From positions 1 to 64,000 of the forward strand of contig NZ_ML703272.1 in assembly GCF_008520305.1 (NCBI RefSeq): a stretch of DNA of 64,000 nucleotides, read 5' to 3'. Source of the DNA: Mesorhizobium sp. SARCC-RB16n (lineage in GTDB: Bacteria; Pseudomonadota; Alphaproteobacteria; Rhizobiales; Rhizobiaceae). The position numbers were made by a program, and so were the translations under genes. A model generated the notes under the pieces. The model saw nothing but the letters and a program-made list of their open reading frames with translations. It was not told the DNA's origin and searched no databases. Of this stretch, positions 44,648-52,868 are shown one piece after another (positions within the stretch are counted from its first letter, which is position 1; each line of letters opens with the position of its first letter).

Positions 44648-45241
44648 ATGAAAACGAAACTGCTCGCAGCGGGCTTTGCCGCGTCTGTTCTATCGGCTTG
44701 CTCAAGCTCGGCCGGGCCTTTCGACGGCAAATCCCAGGAAGAGCTTGCTGCGTTCATCCTGTCGGGACTTGAGGTCGGATTCGAACGTACGGATCAAAAG
44801 GGTTTCGGCCTCAAGGTCATCTCTTCGTCGACCAAACCGTTGGTCCTCGATGTTGTAGCATCGAGCGGTCAGCAGAGCCGCACCATGTTTCAGGTCAGTG
44901 TCACGCATGATGGAGGGTGCTCATTCACGTATCAGGTGAAAGATTTCACGCCGCAACAGGATCTTGGCTCCATTGGCTCCTATACGCTCAAGGCTGACCT
45001 TTCGGGGGTGTCACATGCCACGCAGACGGGCGATAACAAACCGACAACTTTCGAGGGGGCAAAGTTCCAATGCGTTGTAGGGGAAAAGTACTATTGCCAA
45101 TATCGGCAGCCCGAGCTTGATAAGGGCGAATGGCCTCGGATTGGCCCGCTTGACGATTCCCGCAAGACCAAAGGGGATGCGGCAGAAAATCGTCTGAACG
45201 ATGCGATCCACTACATGAAGGCCAACTTCTGCAAAAAATGA
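44648..45241 (+). CDS. Putative lipoprotein of unknown function
   Basis: A 197-residue protein, starting MKTKLLAAGFAASVLSACSS, with a lipobox LSAC at the end of the signal peptide; an upstream ATG gives seven more residues. The mature part has several cysteines (GGCSFTY, FQCVVGEKYYCQY, FCKK) and looks like a secreted or periplasmic domain. No known domain is recognised. It lies 230 bases after the membrane protein on the same strand and is followed by a repeat sequence shared with the region near 46340. Confidence 0.65.
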   Translation: MKTKLLAAGFAASVLSACSSSAGPFDGKSQEELAAFILSGLEVGFERTDQKGFGLKVISSSTKPLVLDVVASSGQQSRTMFQVSVTHDGGCSFTYQVKDFTPQQDLGSIGSYTLKADLSGVSHATQTGDNKPTTFEGAKFQCVVGEKYYCQYRQPELDKGEWPRIGPLDDSRKTKGDAAENRLNDAIHYMKANFCKK

Positions 45242-45254
45242 CCGATGTGTCTTA

Positions 45255-45352
45255 GCGGGTGCTCGGGGAGCGGGAGGGACGCCCTCGCATGAGTCTCGGC
45301 AGGTTCGGTAGCGGTGGGAGATTCCGGGCGCAAAAAACACCGGCCCACCAAC
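45255..45352. repeat. Dispersed ~95-bp repeat, copy 1
   Basis: Shares with 46341-46442 the ordered pieces GGGGAGCG, GCCCTCGC, GTCTCGGC, GGTTCG, ATTCCG and GCAAAAAA. It has no coding potential and lies just after the lipoprotein gene. Confidence 0.5.
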
Positions 45353-45445
45353 GGTGGCATGTTAGGTTCAGTTTCCGGGCCTCCGGGCCTCCGGGCCTCG
45401 TCATCGGCCTGAGTTGGCTGTGCACCCGTTCAACAGGAGTTCCAT

Positions 45446-45883
45446 ATGGCACAAATTCTTTCGCCTGATGCGACTATTGCCGACATAGTGACAAAGCTTG
45501 ACGACCCAAAAGAGTACCTCAGGGCCGTCTTCTCTAACATGCACGAATGCACGAAGAAATTTGGATCGGCGCGAGTTTACATCGGTCTTTCGGGGGAAGG
45601 TAAACGCCCGCACTATCGAATTGAGCCCGACCGAAATCGTACAGTTCAGATAAGCGACGCCGCATTTCGAGACGCTATCCTGGGACGCGGAAAGCCAAAT
45701 CGAGCTGACCGGGAAGACCTGGAATATATGACCTCCTTCACAACCGCGTACAACGGAAGCAGCCACAAAACATTAAAAACGGAGGGCGGTATCGGCCGAA
45801 ATAATTGGAGCAATCGCTCCATGACCGTAGAGGAAATTCAAGAGCTTAGGGAATCGTTAGACGGTAAGAGGCGTCCGATTTAA
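45446..45883 (+). CDS. Hypothetical protein
   Basis: A 145-residue protein, starting MAQILSPDATIADIVTKLDD. Segments RVYIGLSGEGKRPHYRIEPD and SVGG-free, Asn-rich GGIGRNNWSNRSMTVEEIQE are distinctive, but I recognise no family. It is soluble with no signal peptide. Codon use is slightly more A+T-rich than its neighbours. A CAGGAG ribosome-binding-like sequence precedes the start. It ends 155 bases before the DUF2285 gene. Confidence 0.55.
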   Translation: MAQILSPDATIADIVTKLDDPKEYLRAVFSNMHECTKKFGSARVYIGLSGEGKRPHYRIEPDRNRTVQISDAAFRDAILGRGKPNRADREDLEYMTSFTTAYNGSSHKTLKTEGGIGRNNWSNRSMTVEEIQELRESLDGKRRPI

Positions 45884-46038
45884 GCAATTGGCAGCCCTGG
45901 AGAACCAGAGCCACTTTAAGGCGGGTAGAGGGACGATCTTGTGTTGGCGGCACACATAGAGACGCCGCAGCTGCGGCTTGGCCGCAGGGAATCCGCATTG
46001 ACCCTTTCCTTCGCCGACGACGATGCTAGAAAGAAAAA

Positions 46039-46317
46039 ATGCTCCAGCCGCTGCTCGACCCCGCTGTCGCCGATGAGGCGCCAACTTCTCCGGTCCTGAC
46101 CGGCTATGACGAAGAGCATTTGCTGACCTACATTCGCCTGCTCGATGCAGCCACCGAGGACGCCGACTGGCGGGAAGTGGCCAAGATCGTTCTGCACATC
46201 GATCCTGAGACCGAGCCCGAACGCGCTTTCCGGGCCTGGGAGACGCATCTTGCGCGTGCGCGGTGGATGACGACGAACGGGTTCAAATATTTACTGGCAG
46301 GTGGTGCCCCGCATTGA
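46039..46317 (+). CDS. DUF2285-type small protein of an integrative element
   Basis: A 92-residue protein: VLTGYDEEHLLTYIRLLDAA, DWREVAKIVLHIDPETEPER, AWETHLARARWMTTNGFKYL. This matches DUF2285, found in alphaproteobacterial integrative and conjugative elements; in the Mesorhizobium symbiosis element, DUF2285 proteins activate excision and transfer. A longer relative is encoded at 48927-49466. It is convergent with the ParB-like gene, separated by the terminator at 46434-46455. Regulatory function is inferred from the family. Confidence 0.8.
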   Translation: MLQPLLDPAVADEAPTSPVLTGYDEEHLLTYIRLLDAATEDADWREVAKIVLHIDPETEPERAFRAWETHLARARWMTTNGFKYLLAGGAPH

Positions 46318-46340
46318 GAACCTTGGCAGAGGACCGTCGG

Positions 46341-46442
46341 GTGGGCGGGGAGCGCGAGGGGCGGGCCAGGGGCGCCCTCGCCTGGGTCTCGGCCGGTTCG
46401 ACATCGGCCGGGGACCATTCCGCACGCAAAAAAGCCGGGGCA
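46341..46442. repeat. Dispersed ~95-bp repeat, copy 2
   Basis: A slightly longer copy of 45255-45352. It ends in the A-run that forms the T-tract of the ParB-gene terminator. Confidence 0.5.
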
Positions 46443-46455
46443 TCGCTGCCCCGGC
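46434..46455 (-). terminator. Terminator of the ParB-like gene
   Basis: Perfect 9-base arms GCCGGGGCA/TGCCCCGGC with a 4-base loop, followed on the minus strand by six T residues. The same stem, with a slightly different loop, occurs at 58951-58972. Confidence 0.85.
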
Positions 46456-46473
46456 CTTAGGCGATGAAGGTGG

Positions 46474-48414
46474 CTACTCCGCCGCGATTGCCAAGTTTTT
46501 GCCGTCAACCTTGACCGGCGCTCGCAATGCGGCGGGAAGCCAAGCCTTGCCGTCCAGTTCCTTTTCGGCCTGCAAGACGCCTTCGGGTTTCGGGGCGCGT
46601 TCAACCGCTTTCGCGGCCTCTTCCGGGCACCCGGCTTCGCGCATCACGCCACTGATGTCGGCCTTCGACAGCCGCGACAGGAACGCCGCTTCCGGTGCCC
46701 ACCACAGGCCCATATCCAGTCCGAGTGCTTCGGCCATCAGGTCGGCGTTGGCGATGCGTTCCTTGCCGGTTTCATGGCGGGCCACTACGGCGTTGAGATT
46801 GGCTGCCGTCACCACCGCCAACAGCTCCATCAAGACGTCTTGTGGCTGATCCATCAACCAGAGCCACAGGTCGTTGGGGTTTCCGGGCAAGCGGTGTCCC
46901 CACATTTCCAAGACCTCGTTCCAGCCGGTCAAAGCCCGGCAGGCATCCGGCTCCTTGATGGATGGGGCGAGATTGCGGCGCTGGCCGGTGACTTCCACCG
47001 CAGCCTCGATGCGCCCATGGTGGTAGTCGTAAAACGTCCGGCTCACCAGCGCATGCAGGATGGCGACCAATGCGACTTCGGGACGGTTCGAGAGTTCCAC
47101 ACGCAAGGCTGCGGTGCGAATAGCTGTCAGTTCCTCGGTGAGGGCCGCCGACATACCGGCAACCTCAACTTCGTTGGCTTTCCCCTGCGCCGGGTCGTCG
47201 CCCTCATCATCGTCACTGCCTGCGTTGCTGCCCTGTAAGGCCGCTAGGGCCTTCAGGTCTTCGGCCTTCACCAGCCCCGGCGTCACCTGCACCGTTCCTC
47301 CGTGGGAAATGGCTACGACACAGCCCGCCAGCGCCATCTCTTGCGGGTCAAAGGCCTCTGCGGCGTTCTGGATGGCCTCCATGCGGCTTTCCAGTGCCTG
47401 CAGCTTGGCCTCATCGGCCTCGATTTGCGGGTCGCCCTCGGCATAGGCGTCGATGGCCTCGGCCAATTCGTCATACTGGCCGCCGAGTGCCGATAGCTCT
47501 ACCTGCTCGGTCTCGGTAGGGTCACGGCGAACGGCGTGGATACGCCCAAACCCGCAGCCATGGATGAAGGTGGTGTCGAGGCTGATTTCCACCCATTTCC
47601 AGCCGAATAGACGCAATTCCTCGGCCATCGTCTCCAGCCGGTCGCTGGCAAGCTTCACCAGCAGGGGCCGGTCGGTGAGGAACGTCAACTCATCTTCGGC
47701 AAACAGGTCGCGCAACACCCCACCCCCGGCAGCTTCGTACGCTTCGATGCCGACATAACGGGCCAGCCGGTCTGTTCCACGCACGTGCGCGTTAGTCAGG
47801 AATGACCGGAGATTGGAGGGGTTGCGGCTCCAGCCATCCTGCTCGAACCACGCTGCCTCCTGCGCTGTATGGTCGTCGCTCACCGCGAGAGCCTTGGCTT
47901 GCTCAAGTGTCACCTCGTCGGCTCGCATGGCATCGAGAATGCGCGGCGACAGGCTGGACAGTTTCAGGCGCTGGCGCACCGTGACAATCGACTTGCCGAA
48001 ACGGGACGCAATGTTCTCGGCTGCCATACCCTGTTCCACAAGGTCGCGGTAGGCAATGACCTCGTCCACCGGGTGCATCGGCTCCCGTTGGTCGTTCTCG
48101 GCCAGCGAAATCTCGGTATCACTGCCGTCTTCGCGCAGGATGGCCCTGACCGGATAGTCCTTCGTCACGGTCACGCCCTGCACGGTGCGGCCCTCGTCCA
48201 GTAGGAACCGCAATGCCCCTAGACGCCGCCCTCCCGCGACGACCTCGAACTTGGCTCCCTTCGGGGCCTTGCGGGTCACGAGGTTGTGGATGAGGCCGTG
48301 GGCTTCGATGCTGGCGGCCAATTCGGCCCTGCCTGCCTCGGAATTGACGCGGCGGACGTTGGCCCTGCTCGGTACCAACTTGCCGAGCGGGATGGTGATT
48401 TCAGCGGTATTCAT
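46474..48414 (-). CDS. Large ParB/RepB/Spo0J-like protein
   Basis: A 646-residue protein. The N-terminal ParB/Srx domain contains IPLGKLVPSRANVRRV, AASIEAHGLIHNLVTR and VAGGRRLGALR, followed by a helix-turn-helix (MAAENIASRFGKSIVTVRQR). The long C-terminal region has no known domain and includes an acidic linker. Proteins of this size and layout are common on conjugative elements and plasmids in alphaproteobacteria, where a role in element maintenance or regulation is presumed; there is no ParA gene beside it. It terminates at the hairpin at 46434. Confidence 0.88.
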   Translation of the reverse strand: MNTAEITIPLGKLVPSRANVRRVNSEAGRAELAASIEAHGLIHNLVTRKAPKGAKFEVVAGGRRLGALRFLLDEGRTVQGVTVTKDYPVRAILREDGSDTEISLAENDQREPMHPVDEVIAYRDLVEQGMAAENIASRFGKSIVTVRQRLKLSSLSPRILDAMRADEVTLEQAKALAVSDDHTAQEAAWFEQDGWSRNPSNLRSFLTNAHVRGTDRLARYVGIEAYEAAGGGVLRDLFAEDELTFLTDRPLLVKLASDRLETMAEELRLFGWKWVEISLDTTFIHGCGFGRIHAVRRDPTETEQVELSALGGQYDELAEAIDAYAEGDPQIEADEAKLQALESRMEAIQNAAEAFDPQEMALAGCVVAISHGGTVQVTPGLVKAEDLKALAALQGSNAGSDDDEGDDPAQGKANEVEVAGMSAALTEELTAIRTAALRVELSNRPEVALVAILHALVSRTFYDYHHGRIEAAVEVTGQRRNLAPSIKEPDACRALTGWNEVLEMWGHRLPGNPNDLWLWLMDQPQDVLMELLAVVTAANLNAVVARHETGKERIANADLMAEALGLDMGLWWAPEAAFLSRLSKADISGVMREAGCPEEAAKAVERAPKPEGVLQAEKELDGKAWLPAALRAPVKVDGKNLAIAAE

Positions 48415-48926
48415 GACTTGCTCCTTTGATTTTCGTTTCAGGAAAACCCTTCCCCTTCGGGTTCAGGTCACCTGAACCCCTGCCTCGCGGCGAGTAGCGG
48501 GGAGAGAGGGGGCAAGTCCCGGGGGCGGAGGGGTCTCCCCGGTCTGCACGGAGCGAAGCGGAGGAAGATGGGGGAAGCCGCCCGCGGCGGCTTGCAGGGA
48601 GAGAGGGCCGCGCGCCTCTCTCCCCGTCTCACAAGAAAGGTGCCGCCAGGCACATCCATATCGGCGCAGCCGTGCCGCGAGAGCGGCTCCAACAAAGAAG
48701 GGCGTACAAGGCGGAAGCACCGAAATGCCCGCCAGCGGGACCAAGTCAGTTCGGTGCTGGAGAAAGTTCGTGGCCCTGAGACCGGTTCAACAGGGCGGCC
48801 GCAGGAGCATCAGCATAGCGCCGCCGTCAGGCGGGATGCGGGACCGACAGCCCCCGGCGAAGGGCGCCTTATTGACTGCGCCGACCTCATGCAAATAACT
48901 GCCAAGACTTGCGACTGGCAGATGGC
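48415..48926. other. Gene-poor, hairpin-rich region upstream of parB-like gene
   Basis: No convincing gene. It holds two strong hairpins, 48575-48593 (AAGCCGCC/GGCGGCTT) and 48597-48624 (GGGAGAGAGG/CCTCTCTCCC), and the first copy of a 150-bp direct repeat. The promoter of the ParB-like gene should lie here. Confidence 0.5.
48714..48868. repeat. Direct repeat flanking DUF2285 gene, copy A
   Basis: A 155-base sequence, beginning GAAGCACCGAAATGCCCGCC, repeated at 49546-49690 in the same orientation with about ten bases of small deletions and scattered changes. It includes CCCTGAGACCGGTTCAACAG. Confidence 0.75.
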
Positions 48927-49466
48927 CTATTGCAACAAATCGCTCCGAAGCTTCCCGCAGGCTCTCGTTGCCAGCCACAGCGCCCGCGCCAAGTGTGATG
49001 CCCAGGCCCGACGAGCCCGTTCCCGATCACGCTCCGGGTCGATACTCAGCGTAACTCGTGCCACGTGACGCCAATCGGCACCCTCCGCTTCCGCGAGTAG
49101 CAGGGCGGCGTAGGTCGGGATGTGCGCCACGTCGTACTCCGTGATGGCGGCCAGGTCCGGCGCCTTGTCATCAATCTTGCGTTTGGAGGCGGGAAGTTGC
49201 CCCCAAGCTTCTGCTTCTAATGGAGGCGTGTCGATATAGCGGCCAATCGAAGTCAGATGCGACGCGATCTTGTACCGCAGGTGATCGCGACTGCCGTAGC
49301 GAGCGTCAATTTCGCCGAGCTTCTTGTACAGCCCTCTGCGCTTGCCGCGCGGAACATCGACGTCGCCCATAACGTAGTGACCAGGGCCGACGGCGCAGAT
49401 GTCGCAGCCGGTTGCGGCCACCTCCTGCACGAACGCCGGAATATCCGCTTCTCGCATCCGCTTCAT
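48927..49466 (-). CDS. DUF2285-containing protein of an integrative element
   Basis: A 179-residue protein starting MKRMREADIPAFVQEVAATG; the frame extends far upstream, but this ATG follows a GAGG sequence. The C-terminal 75 residues (YDVAHIPTYAALLLAEAEGA, DWRHVARVTLSIDPERDRER, AWASHLARALWLATRACGKL) match the 92-residue DUF2285 protein at 46039. The N-terminal part (ICAVGPGHYVMGDVDVPRGK) is unfamiliar. The gene is bracketed by 150-bp direct repeats, so it may have moved or duplicated as a unit. Confidence 0.75.
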   Translation of the reverse strand: MKRMREADIPAFVQEVAATGCDICAVGPGHYVMGDVDVPRGKRRGLYKKLGEIDARYGSRDHLRYKIASHLTSIGRYIDTPPLEAEAWGQLPASKRKIDDKAPDLAAITEYDVAHIPTYAALLLAEAEGADWRHVARVTLSIDPERDRERARRAWASHLARALWLATRACGKLRSDLLQ

Positions 49467-49545
49467 TTCAAAAGCCTCTTCGCATAAATGCCTTATCACA
49501 ATGCTCCCGATTTGCAACCCTGCCGTGCACCCGACGAACAATGCT

Positions 49546-49690
49546 GAAGCACCGAAATGCCCGCCAGCGGTACCCAAGTCAGTCGAGAAAGTTTGTAGCC
49601 CTGAGACCGGTTCAACAGGGCGGCCTAAGGAGCGCCAGCATAGCGCCGCCACAGGCGGGACGCGGGACCGACCGCCCCGGCGAGGGTGCC
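49546..49690. repeat. Direct repeat flanking DUF2285 gene, copy B
   Basis: The second copy of 48714-48868. It lies between the DUF2285 gene and the GmrSD-like gene, in a gap (49467-49799) with no other feature seen. Confidence 0.75.
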
Positions 49691-49799
49691 ATCGATCCAT
49701 TTCCAAAAGCAGTGAATTCGTCACAAGGTATCCTGAGCGCCATTTTTTTCCACAAGCTCACTTTGGCACCACCATTTCTATCGACGGCCCTGTGCTTTG

Positions 49800-51680
49800 A
49801 TGTCATATCGCAGTATGGATGTTCACAAGACTTCACTTTTAGCTGTTTTTGATGCCAAGCAGAGGCTTGAGGTGCCGCTTTTTCAGCGGCAATACGTTTG
49901 GAGCGAAGAGCAGCAATGGCTGCCGCTTTGGGAGGATATTGAGCGGAAGTTCACCGAGGCGTTGGATGGGCGCAAAGACGCTCCTGTTCACTTCCTTGGG
50001 GCCATGGTCCTCGATCAGAAGCAAACCCCAACCGGTCATGTTGTGGTGCGCCAAGTCATCGATGGTCAGCAACGCTTGACGACGCTTCAGATATTCCTCG
50101 CGGCCTACCGAGACTTCTGCAGCGAGAAAGAGTGCCCTGCGCTGGCTGCTGAGTGCTCCAAATTTCTGGAGAATACTGGAATGATGGCCGATCAATCCGT
50201 GGACCGCTTTAAAGTGTGGCCTACGCAACTCGATCGACCTCAATTTACCGACGTAATTGTTTCCGGTAGTCGCACCGAAGTTCTGAGAAGGCATCCACTT
50301 CGAAAGAAGCCTTACGCTCGCAAGCCCGACCCTCGGCCTCGGATGGTCGAGGCCTATCTGTTTTTCTACGAGCAACTAATTGGGTTTTTCAGCGGTGAGA
50401 ATGGCGAAGCGCCTCTTGCCTCAGAATTTCCCCTCACGACCCGCGTTGACGAGTGCTTTCAAACGTTGCGAAACGCCCTGATGGTGGTCGTGATCGACCT
50501 TCAGAAGGACGATGATCCACAGGTCATTTTTGAAACGTTGAATGCGCGGGGACAGCCACTGCTCCCCGCCGACCTGCTGAGGAACTACATTTTCTTCCGG
50601 GCAAGCCGCGATGGCCTCGATGTGGAGGCCAGTTACAAGCAATACTGGGCTCGTTTCGATGAAGAATTCTGGCGCGAAGAGGTTAAACAGGGGCGTCTGA
50701 CGCGACCGCGTAGTGACCTTTTCATGCAGCATTTTTTGTCCAGCCGACAGGGGCAGGACATCCCCATCAAGCACCTCTACATCGAGTATCGACATTGGAT
50801 TGAATCCGAGAAGCCCTTTCCTGACGTGGCTACCGAGCTCAAAACTTTGGCCCGGCAAGGCGACCAGTTTCGCCGCATCATCGCCCCCGAAAAAAGCGAC
50901 GAGATCTACGGCCTATGCACATTTCTAGAGGCTTACGATATCAGGACAGCGTACCCGCTTCTCCTGGCCCTGCTTGATGCCAATCTGGAAGCGACAGAAT
51001 GGCAGGCAATATCTGAAATCCTTGAGTCGTACCTTTTGCGCCGGGCAGTCTGCAATCTCGGCACAAAGAACTACAATAGAATATTCCTCGGGCTCACGCG
51101 CAATCTTCGCAGGGATGGCTTCAGCGCTGCCAAGCTCAAAGCTCTGCTCCTCGCCCAGACAGGCGAATCCGGGGTTTGGCCGGATGACGCCACTTTCCGG
51201 GAGGCTTGGGTAAGCAAACAGCTCTATGGACCGTTGAACAGCCCTAAATTGGTCCACCTCTTCAGCCGTCTCAATCAGACGTTCATGTCCTCAAAGTCTG
51301 AAGCTGTTGTTTTCGGCACCCAGCCAACCGTCGAGCACATCATGCCCCAAACCTGGACCAAAACCTGGCCGTTGCCAGATGGTGGGCAAGGCATGGATTT
51401 TACGGAGCTGTATTCAGCCTCCCCTGCGGATCCGCGCGTGACGGCTACCAGGAAGCGCGAGGTTGCCATTCAAACGCTTGGAAATTTGACGATTCTTAGC
51501 TCCGGTCTGAACACCTCTCAATCCAATCAGTCTTGGGACAAAAAGCGGCCAGAAATGATGAAACACTCGCTGCTCCCGATTAACCAGAGCCTGCTTGAAA
51601 TGTCAGTTTGGGACGAAAGCACCGTTCAGACCCGTGGAGAGCAGCTGTTCGAGCGGGCATTGAGCGTCTGGGAGCGTTAA
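49800..51680 (+). CDS. GmrSD-like DUF262/DUF1524 endonuclease
   Basis: A 626-residue fused GmrS-GmrD protein. The N-terminal DUF262 has PLFQRQYVWSEEQQW and IDGQQRL at residues 87-93 (a ParB-related NTP-binding motif). The C-terminal DUF1524 HNH-like nuclease begins near residue 511 with TVEHIMPQ and continues LGNLTILSSGLNTSQSNQSW. GmrSD enzymes restrict DNA carrying modified, often glucosylated hydroxymethyl, cytosine; other family members cut phosphorothioate DNA. A TTG one codon earlier could also start. It converges on the methyltransferase-helicase-nuclease operon nine bases away. Confidence 0.9.
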   Translation: MSYRSMDVHKTSLLAVFDAKQRLEVPLFQRQYVWSEEQQWLPLWEDIERKFTEALDGRKDAPVHFLGAMVLDQKQTPTGHVVVRQVIDGQQRLTTLQIFLAAYRDFCSEKECPALAAECSKFLENTGMMADQSVDRFKVWPTQLDRPQFTDVIVSGSRTEVLRRHPLRKKPYARKPDPRPRMVEAYLFFYEQLIGFFSGENGEAPLASEFPLTTRVDECFQTLRNALMVVVIDLQKDDDPQVIFETLNARGQPLLPADLLRNYIFFRASRDGLDVEASYKQYWARFDEEFWREEVKQGRLTRPRSDLFMQHFLSSRQGQDIPIKHLYIEYRHWIESEKPFPDVATELKTLARQGDQFRRIIAPEKSDEIYGLCTFLEAYDIRTAYPLLLALLDANLEATEWQAISEILESYLLRRAVCNLGTKNYNRIFLGLTRNLRRDGFSAAKLKALLLAQTGESGVWPDDATFREAWVSKQLYGPLNSPKLVHLFSRLNQTFMSSKSEAVVFGTQPTVEHIMPQTWTKTWPLPDGGQGMDFTELYSASPADPRVTATRKREVAIQTLGNLTILSSGLNTSQSNQSWDKKRPEMMKHSLLPINQSLLEMSVWDESTVQTRGEQLFERALSVWER

Positions 51681-51689
51681 TCTGAGCTC

Positions 51690-52868
51690 TTATGATAGTC
51701 GCAGGGTGCCGGTCGCCGGATCGTAAGCGTAGCCGGCGATCGTGCCATCCCTGATTTTCTCGATGGCTTCGTCGATGACAAAGCGAGGCACCAGGAACCA
51801 TTCGCGCGGAATGATCGTATTCCCGAAGCGGTCCTTTATTTCGATATCCAGGCGGGCGGCGCCGAAGATCCGATGGATGACGTTTTCCAGCCGGGCGCGG
51901 GAAATGTTGAAGAGCTCATAGGTGGCGACTATCTCGACATCGGCCATCAGGAAAGTCGGGTCGAGCCGCGCATTGGCGATGCGGCGTTCAACGCTGCCGC
52001 CCGTAACTCCAATCTTATGCAAAATTGAACGATTAGCGACGACCGCGGGATCAGTGGATTTGCTGCGTAGCACATAGATAGTCCCGCTCGCCTCGTCTCC
52101 ATCCTCGCTCTCTTGGGTAAACAAGGGCCCCGCGACGGGATCGGAGATGCGCCGGCCGGCATCGTCTTTATGGAGGGCTCGCTGCAACGAGCGCATCAGC
52201 AGGTTGCTTTCCGTACCGTTGTCGAAAATGACGCGCAGACGCGCATCGGTGCGACCTTGGGCGTTCGAAAAAATCTCCCCCATTTCAGCAACATAGGCCT
52301 TCTGGCCACCGACGATGAACAGATGGCCGGGCTGGATCTCGGCCTTCATCGCAAACGGCTTTGTCTGCCGGAGCCCTGTTTCCAGGTCTTTCTGCACCTG
52401 CTCGAATAAGGGCTTAAACTTTTCGAAATCCTTGCAAAGCTCTCGGTTGGCAATGTCCTCGGCAGCCCGCCGGTCGGCAGTTGAGCGGACATGCCGAAGA
52501 TCAGAAAGATCACCGTCTGCGCCATCAGTGACTCCTAGCAGCGCCAGCAGTTCATCATCATCAGTCGCAGTGGTGACTGCCTGATGTTGCGTGTCGGCCG
52601 ACAAGAGCCCCTGTCGGTCAAGGGGTTCCAAAATGACACGGCAGTCGTCCAGAGATCGCAGCCGATCGAGGCGTACAGCATAAATCCTCTCAAAAATGTC
52701 GCCACCCTCACCATGCTGCGGCTGACGGCCGTGCGTCTCGACAAAGCGCTGGATTTCTTCAAATCCCGCGATAACACGTTCTTCGCGTGGAGATCGGGCA
52801 GACGCCTTATCGTGATCCAACTCAACGCCGAGGGCATCCAACAATTCAAGGTCGGAAAAGTCGGTCAT
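51690..52868 (-). CDS. GIY-YIG (T5orf172/MUG113) nuclease
   Basis: A 392-residue protein. The GIY-YIG-type domain spans about 262-365: GTIYVLRSKS, HKIGVTGGSVERRI, YELFNISRARLENVIHRIF and IPREWFLVP fit the T5orf172/MUG113 subgroup. The N-terminal two-thirds is helical with no known domain. It is the last gene of a three-gene operon, overlapping the helicase gene by ATGA. It should supply DNA cleavage for the methyltransferase-helicase system. Confidence 0.85.
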   Translation of the reverse strand: MTDFSDLELLDALGVELDHDKASARSPREERVIAGFEEIQRFVETHGRQPQHGEGGDIFERIYAVRLDRLRSLDDCRVILEPLDRQGLLSADTQHQAVTTATDDDELLALLGVTDGADGDLSDLRHVRSTADRRAAEDIANRELCKDFEKFKPLFEQVQKDLETGLRQTKPFAMKAEIQPGHLFIVGGQKAYVAEMGEIFSNAQGRTDARLRVIFDNGTESNLLMRSLQRALHKDDAGRRISDPVAGPLFTQESEDGDEASGTIYVLRSKSTDPAVVANRSILHKIGVTGGSVERRIANARLDPTFLMADVEIVATYELFNISRARLENVIHRIFGAARLDIEIKDRFGNTIIPREWFLVPRFVIDEAIEKIRDGTIAGYAYDPATGTLRLS

